Source: Antennarius striatus
Taxonomy: Eukaryota; Chordata; Actinopteri; Lophiiformes; Antennariidae
Direction of reading: 5' to 3'
DNA: 64,000 bases
NCBI RefSeq assembly: GCF_040054535.1
Contig: NC_090794.1
Location: 2,045,501-2,109,500, forward strand
Under the pieces are notes generated by a model. It did not search any database. It was not told the DNA's origin and was given only the letters and a program-made list of their open reading frames with translations. Of this stretch, positions 55,322 through 64,000 are shown piece after piece (position 1 is the stretch's first letter; each line of letters opens with the position of its first letter). The position numbers were made by a program, and so were the translations under genes.

Positions 55322-55369
<48 letters not shown>
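46023..55369. other. kcns3 3'UTR and 9.3-kb gene-poor interval
   Basis: A candidate kcns3 poly(A) signal AATAAA lies at 46543-46548. Beyond it no convincing exon, tRNA or transposon was found. Blocks near 48550-48980 and 49200-50040 are less repetitive and contain homeodomain-type words (CATAAATC, TAATTA). An imperfect hairpin lies at 51828-51886. A start-like GCC-repeat segment followed by a good donor lies at about 53620-53680. The longest unexplained open frame is on the minus strand at 50739-51227 (162 aa), not recognised and probably chance. From about 54450 to 55150 is A/T-rich sequence with several A-runs, some of which may be the mideas 3'UTR read in reverse. Confidence 0.5.

Positions 55370-55370
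<1 letters not shown>
55325..55370 (+). repeat. (GT)n microsatellite abutting the mideas stop codon
   Basis: About 23 GT units end exactly at the stop codon complement (TCA, 55370-55372), so the mideas 3'UTR starts as an (AC)n run directly after TGA. Confidence 0.95.
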
Positions 55371-55371
<1 letters not shown>

Positions 55372-58300
55372 AGTGCCAGTCTTCATCATCGTCATCCTCA
55401 ACCTCCGCCTCGGAAGAGTCTTCCTGACTGCTAGCTTCCGTTTGTTCCGTCATTCCGTTCCCGTTTCCTCCGCGTTGAGCTGCCGCCGCCGCCGCCGCCG
55501 CTGCCGCTTCGGCCGCCCTCCTGGCCCGCGCTTCAGCCGCCGCCTGCTCCTGTTCTTTCTGCCGGAGCGCCGCCGCCTTCTTCTCCTGCTCGGCGTGACT
55601 CTTCATGTGAGCGCTGCGACTCTTCACCTTGTAGAACACCCTAAGATGGAGACGCGGCGTTACACAAGACAGGAAACGCCCACAAACTCCTGCGAGGACG
55701 AGGGATTACGGGCCGACCTGCCGAAAGCTGCAAATATTGACTCACGCATGAACGTTTTAAGATAAATACGCAGAATTTAATGAAGATAAAACGTCAAAAA
55801 AAACCCACTCAAAAACACCAAAACGGCAGAAAACGCTGTGTAAATTTTAATCCCATCAGCAGGACGATAATCAAAGATCAAACAGTTTAATCTGAAAACG
55901 GCTGATAATCCTCCTGCAGAGGGGATTAGGTGTGCCTGGTTACCACGGCGACAGATCCAAATGATAAGACGATGACATCGTCTTTGGACCGGAGGCTCGA
56001 CAAACCGGCCCGGCGGCACACGCCCCAGGCTCCCGACGGGTTTCCCAGCATGCATCAGCCGTGCAAGCGATTCCAACTCTTCCTCCTCCTCCTCTTCCTC
56101 CTACCTTCCACATTTCTTGCAGGGAAAAACCGCGTCCGGATCCTGGGGGGGCTTCGCCGCCACTTTGCTCTTCTTCGCCGCGGGCTCAGCCCGGTGCCGG
56201 GGGGCCGCCGGCGCCATCAGCAGAGCCTCCGCCTTCGCCGTGTCCGACTCTCTGATCATCACCACAGACCCCGCCTGGGGGGGGGGGGCAGAAGGAGGGA
56301 AACGCTAAAGCGATGGAGCGGCGTCTATCAGGAAGCCGTGGGCGTGGCCCCGCCTGTTTTTAGGCGTGGCTCACGTGGCGTTTGCGAACACACTCACGTA
56401 GTCGTGCGCCTGGAGCGACTGGGCGACCCGCGCCTGCTGGCTGCTGACCTGGATCGGATCATACGACGCCTCCGTCGCCTCGGCGCCGTCGCTCGGCTTC
56501 GACTGCTGCGAACTCTGGAAACCACATCAGGGACGAATCAGGATCCTGGATCTGGATCCTGATCCTGATCCAGATCCAGATCCGGATCCCCCACCTTCAC
56601 GTCCACCACCGCCTCCGACAGCTTCTCCGACGGCGAATGCGGCGGCCCAAAGGTCAGGATGCCGTTGCGGCCGATCTTCACCTGCTTCTTGTAGGTGTAG
56701 TAAAACTCCACGCACTGAGAAACCGTCTTGGAACGCACCTTTAAAGGTAAACAACAAACAAACAAACAAATAAACAACAACAGTTAACCCATTGGCTGCC
56801 GGTGCACGTTTAACGCCGTTTTTGCTTCCGTTCTCGACGGATCCCAGGATGCTTTGCTCAGAGCGACACGCGTGTGTTCTCGTTCTTCCTCTGTTCCCTA
56901 ACCGGATCAGTCGTCATGGCGACAAATTCCACCATTAGAAGCCTGACTTTCCACTGACAAGCTCCGCCCAGCTCTACCCGTTGAAAAACGTAATGAAATA
57001 CTGACAACCCCCCCACATTTTGAATAACTTTATCGACAATCGTACCAGTTTCTGCACCATGAAGAAGTCCTTCCTGTAGGCGGAGATCCCCTTGTTGAAG
57101 TAGCGCTTCTCGTCTGCGGTCCAGCAGTCGGAACCTGATGGCGGGTGGAGCTTTGGTTGAAGGAGACGTTTAAAGGAGGGAGGATGGGGGAGGAGAACGC
57201 CGGAGGGACTCACCTGAGTAGTGATAACCTGCCAGGTGGTGACCTTTGGGGAACACGGGGTCCTGGAGGATCAGACGCCGCAGCGTTTCCTGAGAACGAA
57301 ACCAAAAAAATTGCAGCGATGTTTCGGGAACATCCTGCAAAACGCGTGACGATTCCACAGTTCTCACCAGGAAGTCGCCTCCACATTCGTGGAAGCAGTG
57401 AAGCGCCACTTCCTGGTTGGTGCCGCCGCCGCTGAGCACGCTGGAGCACGCCATGCTCATCAGAGTCTCCACTGAGGAAAAAAAACAAACACAAAAAGAA
57501 GGATGGGAGTCAGCGAATGAGGAAGAGACGGACGATTAAAAAAAAAACAACTTCCGTCGAGAAAAAGTAGAAGCGGATACAAACTCCTCTCGTCGTCGGA
57601 GGGTTTGGCGTGGGCGTCGCCCGCCGGGAGCCACACCAGGTCGGCTTTGTGCTGGTCCGACTGGGAGGAAAGCGGATCCTGTAAATCCGGAATATCCGCC
57701 TGGTACCTCTGGCCGATGTTGATGCGTCTGGAAGAGAGCGGAACGCCAATCGATCGGCGTTCGTAGATACCCGGCGTGGCCAGTAGGGGGCGGCGAAACT
57801 TACGGTTCCAGGCTAACTGGAGTGGGGTCGGTGATGGGGGGCAGAACCGGAGGCGTGATTTCTGAACTCGCTGTAAACAGACACAGTAAAAACGCGTCAG
57901 AGATTTCTTAGTTGGTGGTGGTGGTGGGCGGGGGTCGGATAAACGATGGCATCGGCGAGTCGGACTCACTGGAGCGCAACAGGCTGCGCTGCGCCGATTT
58001 GGGCGTGACCTGGGGAGGCAGGATCTGGTTGCTGGCGATGTTGGTGAGGAAGGTGGAGAAGTAGAGCCCCGATCCCTCGCGGACGGGCGACAGGATGGGC
58101 GGGGGCGTGTACGGCGGCAGGGAGGCGGGGTTGTCGGGGAGGCGGACGGGCGAGCGCAGGTTGCTCTGGTAGGAGCTGATGCTGGAGTAGAGCGACGGCG
58201 GGATGAAGGTGGAGGGTTTGTGGGGGGGGATGATCAGCGGCTCCGGCCGCGGCCGACGTTTGAATTTGGATTTTCCGTCCTCGTCCAGACCCGGATCGGT

Positions 58301-60034
58301 TTCCCCGTCCTGAGGGGGGAGAACGGGAACGTTTAAGACAGGGGGGGTCAAACTCGTTTTCACCAAGGGGCCACATCAGCATAACGACCAGATGTAACTA
58401 ATAAATGTAACTAAATATAACTGTAACTTAATGTTAAATAACTCTGAATTACTTACTCAAGTTACAAACATTATTCGAGTTACAAACATTTCTCTGTTCC
58501 AACATGAATCCTTTTAATTTGTCAGGTTATTAAACCCACAGAACTCCATCAATCAAGGATCAAACTATCAATCAATAAAGACAAATAACATCAGACACAA
58601 GTTAGGACATTAACTTTGTTCAAAAAGTTTTTGTCAGAGTTAAAATGGGATGAATTATTGCATTGTGGGAAATGTAGTTTTGGTCAAATTCATTTTTGAC
58701 CTATTCATTTTTAGACACACCTTTCATTCTCTGGTGGGCCACATGAAATGCTGTGGAGGGCCACATTTGGGCCGCGACTTTCACACATGTGGCTTAAGGT
58801 TGTTGGTTTTGTTTTTGTGTCTGAAAGCAGTTTAATTATCTCAGCACGCTATGGTGCGTTCAAGTGCGCCTCGTAAAATCGGAAATCTGAACTCTTTCAG
58901 ACTATACAACTCCTATTCTGTTTCTTGTCATTATATATTTGTGTGCATCTAAAAAAAAACTTTTGAAGCCAATCCAGATGTATTATTTATTTATTCGTGA
59001 TTAAAATGTTCCATTTCGTGGTTTTTAGCTAGCACGGATCGGCGCATTCCGAGTAAAATTATTCAACCAGAGGTGAGTTAAATGTTAACCAGTTTAATAC
59101 GTGTGGACAAAGTCACAGATGATTTGTCTTCATGAATGTTTCTAATGAGCTTTTTTTTTATTCTGGTTTGAGCTGCAAATCATTTCCTGGTTGCTTAATT
59201 TTCATGATTTCCTTCCATCAGCGATTTTATTTGCATTTCGTCCGGTAAAAAAAACCCCGACGCTCACAGGGAACCAATCAGAACCAGTCGATGCCATTTC
59301 AGTAATAATCACCAAATCTCTGCAGGAAACTGACCTGTCCCAAAGCGTCCGTCATGTTGTTCCTGAGGGAGCGCCGGCGGGCCACGATGACGGAGGCTTT
59401 GCACTCAGGCTGGACGGGGGGCCGCTCGCCGGCGCCGGGTCGCCCCTGAACCCATCCGCCCTGAGGATCCGCCTGAGCCCGGTGCACCGGCACCGACACG
59501 GGGATGACCAGGGGCACCAGGGTGGGCGGTCTGCCGGTGGCGCCGTCCTCCTTTTGGGGTGGGGGTAGGGGGGGGTCACAAAGACAAACAGATGAGGACA
59601 GAATGGATGCAGATCCTGACATTTATGACGCAGGAAGAAACAGGAAGTCACCATTTCTGTCAAGCGGCTGATATGATTTGAAAATCTTCACCCGTTAATC
59701 GCTTCTGATGTCGCCGAGTCGAATAAATTAAATCAAAAGCAGATTAAAAATTTAAAAAAAAACCCTCAGAACCTGCAGGAGTGTCTCGGCTCACGTTTTC
59801 AAACACATGAAACCAGTCCTTCTAGTCCCACACATTTCCGTAGGAGTGCACGCAGCTCCTCGGTATTTATAGCCGAAATGATAAAAATCCAACTGCAGTG
59901 AAACTTGAATCTGTTTTTTTATTTATTTATTTATATGTTTAACAGCAGAGAAATAAAAAAATAAAATAAATGAAGTTTAAATGAGATTTAAAGCCAGAAC
60001 GGAGCAGCGGATGCGAGCAGCGCTATCAAACTTG

Positions 60035-60104
<70 letters not shown>

Positions 60105-62654
60105 ATGGGAGTGTAGCAGGTTGACAGCTTGACCCCTCCCTAGCTCCGCTGAATGACTGGGAACGCGTCTGAGGAATGTGGAGGTGTGCAGACATGCAGC
60201 CGCTCCAACCGTACAAAACGACATGCAAGCTCTGCACAAAATCCCCCTGATAAACACCGTTTGGGGGGGGGGGTTAGGTTGTCAAACATCCCCCCAGCTA
60301 AGAGAAAAAGGAATCATCTGACTTGGGCTTGTTTCTGTTTAGCGTAGCTGCTTAAAGACACATAATCCAGTCGCTTTGGGCGCGCCTCGAGAGAAGGCAA
60401 ACACTAAAAAAAAAAAAAAAAGAAAAAGAAAGAAAAGCCTTGAATCACAAACGCAAGGATATCAGCTTCGTTGGGGCGATAAGCAAATCCAAAAGCGTTT
60501 CATGTTGGTCCACGGGCATTTCGACACCAGGACGATTCAGTCGAGTCCTAAGAAACCAAGTTTTGCGGGGAAAAAAACAAAACAAAAAAAACCCGCAGAG
60601 AAGTTCTGCGTAGAAACAAAGTTCTTCCTCTTTGGGCAGCTGCTGCTGACTGTCAAACAAAAAACAAGAAAGGCAGAGACTGCAACATCCCGCGACACCC
60701 CTGAGTTCAAAATGTTACCCTGACCTACACGTTTGTGCCTCTGTCTTCCTGAAAATATTGCTTTTCGTTTTGTGATTATGTCTCATCAGGTTTTTGAGAT
60801 GTGTACCTAAAAAGGTGTAAAACTGAAAATTTGACCTTGACCTAGTCTCTCAAGGTCAAGGTTGTGATCTAATTTTCATCCGCTTGCCTCCCTGAATATA
60901 ACGCCTTGTGTTTCGTCTTTTTTTTGTCTTGAGATACGTGCAAAAAAAAAATGTACAAAAGTTGAAATTTGACCTTCAAGGTCAAGGTCATCAAGGTTAA
61001 TCCCCTTTGCTGCCTGAATGATCCGCCTCATACTGCAGAGAATACTGAAGAAGACTTTTTTTTTTGGTAGCTGTATCTGGCCGATCTTCCCAACCCAATC
61101 TAAGCCCGAGGCGAACACTCAAACGCTTTTATTCTCCACCTTCGTCATCTTGGCCGGCTCCATCTTGGACGCCTGCTGCGCCAGCGTCTCCAGGTTGATC
61201 TCCTTGGACGCCCTCCTCCTCCGGCTGGTGATCTGGATCACGCCTCCGGTCGCCGCCTGGCCTTCCCCTCCTCCTCCTCCTCCTCCTCTGCCCACCTGGA
61301 TGCTCGCCATCCCGTTCTGAGATGGCGCCGCCGCCGCTGCCACCACCACCACCGCTGATGTCGCCTCTTTCGACCCCTGACCCCAGATGTTCGTGGAGGC
61401 GGGACCCAGAAGAGGCGACTGCCCGTCTCTGGAAAGCCGACGCGAGCGCCTTGGAGGGGCGGCGGCGGACGGCGACATGTCTGACGTCTCCCCGGGATTC
61501 CCGCCCATCTTTTCGGGACACGTCTTCCTCAGCGACCCCGGGTCGTCCGCCTCCTGCTGCTGCAGCTCCGCCGACTTTTTCCCCCCGGCGTCCGACGTGC
61601 ACGCCTCCGGCGGCGCGTAGCTCGCAAAGTTCTGCGTCTGCTGCGGCTTCGGTTGCACCTGAAGTTGCGTTGCCTCTTGCTGGGGCACGTTTTGTTGCAG
61701 TTGCATGTGCTGGAGTTGCTGTTGCCGCTCCTGCAGCTGTTGCTGGTGATATTGCTGCTGCATCTGCTGCAGATGTTGCTGCTGCATCTGATGCTGTTGC
61801 ATCTGTTGTTGCTGCTGCTGTTGCTGCAAATGTTGCTGCTGCTGCTGCTGCAGCTTCATCTGGTGTTGCTGATGCAACTGTTGCTGCTGTTGTTGCTGTT
61901 GCTGCTGGTGATGATGATGCATTTGTTGCTGCTGCATCTGGTGCAACAGTTGCTGCTGCGTTTTGGGTTGCTCTCCGTACACCAGGCCGGGAACGGCCTT
62001 GTTGCCCGGGTAAACGGAGTAATACCCCGAGGGCGGGTGCTTGTTGGGCCTGTAGCCGGTCTGGAAGGACTGCAGCATGGGCCCCTGCAGGGCGTGAGAC
62101 GTCGGCACATGGGGGGGCTGCCCCTGGAGCTCCACCCCTTTATGGGCGTGCTGGTAGGCTTGAAGCTGGGCTTGATGCATGGCGGCGGCGGCGTGCTGCT
62201 CCCACTCCAGCCCCCGCCCCTGAGCCGGAGCCTGGTTAGCATCCCTGTAGGCCTCCACCGGCGCCGACAGCTGGTTCTCCCCCCCCAGCGGCAGAGAGAC
62301 GCCTTCGTGGACGCCTTTGTGGAACGGCATCCCCTGACCCCTGACGTTCACCCCACTTATATAGGGGCCAAAGTTCTGGCCCCAGGCGGTCACGGGGGTC
62401 TCCTGGGACCAACCGGAGGGCTGCAGGGATTCCTGGTGCATCCACTTCACCGGGGCCGCCTGCTGGAAGTGCGTTAGATTCTGGGGCCCTTTCTCCGGGT
62501 TGTAAACCCCGGAGCCGCCGGCGGAGTCGATGTGACCCGACTCCGGGGGCCCCATTCCGTAATAACCCTCCCCTGAATGCTGCTGCACCGGCTCCTTCAT
62601 AGCTTGCCGATGCTTCCCACTCTTGTCTGCGTTCACTTGAGGAGGAAGACTCAT
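55370..62654 (-). CDS. mideas: ELM2-SANT scaffold of the mitotic deacetylase complex (12 coding exons)
   Basis: Nuclear corepressor scaffold (MIDEAS/ELMSAN1) that recruits HDAC1/2 with DNTTIP1. Exons in gene order: 62654-61140, 59550-59335, 58309-57970, 57870-57804, 57727-57585, 57471-57368, 57289-57214, 57134-57046, 56738-56595, 56514-56398, 56274-56105, 55640-55370; 1083 aa in frame. The first coding exon holds a Q/H-rich tract (about residues 225-335), then PPRRSRRLSRDG and GGVIQITSRRRRASKEINLE, both family blocks. Later come PLVIPVSVPV, RPRPEPLIIP, RSPVRLPDNP and PPYTPPPILSPVREGSGLYF. The ELM2 part starts RINIGQRYQADIP. SANT shows YFNKGISAYRKDFFMVQKL and QCVEFYYTYKKQVKIGRNG. A C-terminal C2H2 finger is CKKCGRVFYKVKSRSAHMKSH, split by the last intron. 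An acidic DDDDEDWH end closes the protein. TRERF1 is the nearest alternative; the finger and tail match MIDEAS. Confidence 0.93.
56541..56590 (+). repeat. 6-base (NNGATC)n minisatellite at a mideas splice donor
   Basis: Eight units of GGATCC/TGGATC/CTGATC/CAGATC type are spaced exactly six bases apart. They lie within five bases of the intron's GT (56594-56593 on the minus strand), just inside the intron after the SANT exon. Confidence 0.9.
58310..59334 (-). other. mideas intron between coding exons 2 and 3
   Basis: The right half is AT-rich and non-coding. The left half is the hAT-like element listed separately. No further exon was recognised. Confidence 0.6.
58335..58800 (+). repeat. Non-autonomous hAT-like element, copy B (nearly complete)
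   Basis: It starts CAGGGGGGGTCAAACTCG (CAGGGG is a usual hAT terminus) followed by GGGGCCACATCAGCAT. It ends GGGCCACATTTGGGCCGCGA then CTTTCACA. The interior contains ATTGTGGGAAATGTAGTTTT and ATTCATTTTTAGACAC, shared with copy A at 618-915. It has no coding capacity. Confidence 0.65.
60039..60100 (+). repeat. (GT)n microsatellite in a mideas intron
   Basis: About 31 uninterrupted GT units. Confidence 0.95.
60740..61080 (-). repeat. GGTCAAGGTCA-rich interspersed repeat, second copy
   Basis: It contains AAATTTGACCTTGACCTAG, TCTCAAGGTCAAGGTTGTG and CCCTTTGCTGCCTGAATGAT, matching the reverse complement of the repeat at 18470-18850. Two sub-blocks (about 60740-60890 and 60900-61020) look like an internal duplication. 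Confidence 0.55.
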
Positions 62655-64000
62655 AATATTCTGTAGTGTGTTCTCACTGGGGGGGGGGGGGGGGGCTCTC
62701 TGTTTGAGTGTGTGTGCACAGAGGTAATTCTGGTAGGAAAATATAAATCCACAGCGAGGAGAAGTCAACCCTTCTTCCAGAGCAAAATCTGCCCGTCCAT
62801 TCTTCTTTTTATGGTGCAGGGGAACCTGGAGGGAGAAAGGAGGAGTTAGACTTTCTTTTTTCTCTCCAGACAAGCCTGCAAAAGCTTTCCCTCCGCAAAG
62901 AGGAAATAGAGGCCGAGAAAAGCAAATATAGTCGTAAATAATTATAATAAATAAATCAGGGTATGTTCATGTAAGAGCCTGTTTTTAGATCTTGACTCCC
63001 AGGGGCCTGAAAAAAACAAACAGTCACGGCTGTAAATGTGGAGAAGTTTTGCAAACTAAAAGGAGGCGCCTTCATTTTGGTTTAACAAGAAATACAGGAA
63101 ACGAAGAGAACTGGTGCAATCAGAGGCGCTGATGTGGAGTTACGACCGAAACAAAAAGAGAAGAGAAAAAAAAAAAAACCTGCAATAAGGAAGCGCGTAA
63201 AAAAAGATCCGAGCGCGGCCGATCGGACGAGCAGCTGATCCGGACGCGTCGTGCTTCTCGAGGCGGGTGGAGGTGTTACCTTATCGGTGTGCAGGGCCCC
63301 CCAAAGCCCGCTCCGTGGAGTCACTTTGGCCCCGATCAAAGTCGACTCTGTGCGGCTCCATGAAGGCATCGAGCGCAACGCGCGTCATGACTCCGAAACA
63401 ACTTCTCTCCCCCCCCCCAGCTTCCGAGTTTCGTTGCGCACAATATGGCGAACAGGCAGAGTTTACAATCCAAACGGAAACATAATCCAAAGTCCGGATC
63501 CAGGCGTGTTATTAACGCTTTAGTCACTATGATGCACAGCAGATCCGCAAAAAAAACCAAACAGTTGCGCTTCAGGAAAACATGCCCACAACTTTCTCTC
63601 TCTCCCCCGCATCGAGCGAAACGCACGTTGGACATGCGAGAAACGCGCCCGAGCAGGTCAGATTTTTACTGTTTGTTTTGTTGTTGTTTTTTTGCGGAGA
63701 TTTTAATAAAGAGCCGCAATAAAATAAAATAAAAATAAAATAAAAAAGAGAAACTCAAGATGAAAGTAAATCCAGTGCGGGTGAAACGCTGCGAAACTGC
63801 GCAAACACGCAGAAAGTTGTGCTCCCTGGAACGCACCGCCTCACCCCAAAAACAGCGCAACTCACATCCTGTTATCCAATCCGAATGTCGGGCCACTCCC
63901 ATTACTGCATCCGTGTGCGTTTGTTTTACAACACGGGGGTGTCTCCGGACGGGCGGGGTTAAAAAAAAAAAAAAAAAAATCAGCACACGGAAACAGCGTG
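62655..64000 (-). other. mideas: mideas 5'UTR, first intron and promoter region
   Basis: An acceptor (poly-C then AG) ends at 62677, placing the start of the coding exon at 62676, with 22 bases of 5'UTR before the ATG. A plausible donor AAG/GTAAC lies at 63278-63282 on the minus strand, so a non-coding exon may extend from 63280 upward into the CpG-rich block at 63280-63470. An ATATGGCG word near 63444 resembles a YY1 site. The outermost 300 bases are A-rich and C-rich, with nothing recognisable. Confidence 0.45.

Larger units (their letters stand above)
59551..61139 (-). other. mideas intron between coding exons 1 and 2
   Basis: It contains a (GT)n microsatellite (about 60039-60100) and an interspersed repeat (60740-61080). 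A short exon encoding residues between the two mammalian blocks flanking this position could be hidden here, but none was recognised. Confidence 0.6.

Noticed and set aside
61322-62477. Long plus-strand frames (305 and 274 codons) rich in Ala or Leu
   Set aside because: They are the complements of the mideas poly-Gln exon (CTG/GCT runs read as Leu or Ala) and have no independent features.

Overview
This window is vertebrate nuclear DNA. The intron-rich genes, compact spacing, many (GT)n microsatellites, fish-type interspersed repeats and fish-specific egg-coat genes point to a teleost, probably a percomorph with a compact genome. The species cannot be named from the sequence. No bacterial genes, CRISPR array, retroviral or other capsid-bearing element was recognised.

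Layout, left to right. pum2 (+; first coding exon at 1464, stop at 10095, long 3'UTR to about 12490) encodes a Pumilio-type translational repressor. A decayed 2-kb piggyBac DNA transposon (13527-15523, with intact TTAA target duplications) separates it from laptm4a (+; 15855-20511), a lysosomal four-helix membrane protein. Next come matn3 (+; 22261-26175), a cartilage matrilin with an unusual proline-rich N-terminal region, one EGF domain and a U12-type AT-AC intron, and ttc32 (+; 29539-30497), a small TPR protein. Then follow two full-length ZPAX-like egg-coat genes of 21 coding exons each, arranged tail to tail (+ 31186-35671 and - 36435-41339). kcns3 (+; 44523-46022), an electrically silent Kv9.3 potassium-channel subunit, has a single coding exon. 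A roughly 9-kb stretch without recognisable genes follows. Last is mideas/elmsan1 (-; 62654 to 55370), the ELM2-SANT scaffold of the mitotic HDAC complex.

The order pum2-laptm4a-matn3-ttc32 matches human 2p24 (PUM2-SDC1-LAPTM4A-MATN3-WDR35-TTC32) with sdc1 and wdr35 absent, and kcns3 also lies on human 2p24. The genes are unrelated in function and are not an operon. The region is a conserved synteny block into which the duplicated egg-coat genes and mobile elements are woven.

Exon coordinates were derived by hand from splice sites, reading-frame phase and remembered homologues. All chosen exon chains keep frame from start to stop: 1065 aa pum2, 489 aa matn3, 136 aa ttc32, 930 and 905 aa ZPAX-like, 499 aa kcns3, 1083 aa mideas. 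The points most worth a second look are the paired ZPAX-like genes (stop codons inside the poly(A) signal in both, and two GC-AG introns in only one), the matn3 AT-AC intron, the tandem splice donor and Pumilio-type motifs in pum2, an isolated exon-like open segment at 27287-27430, and an imperfect hairpin at 51828-51886.
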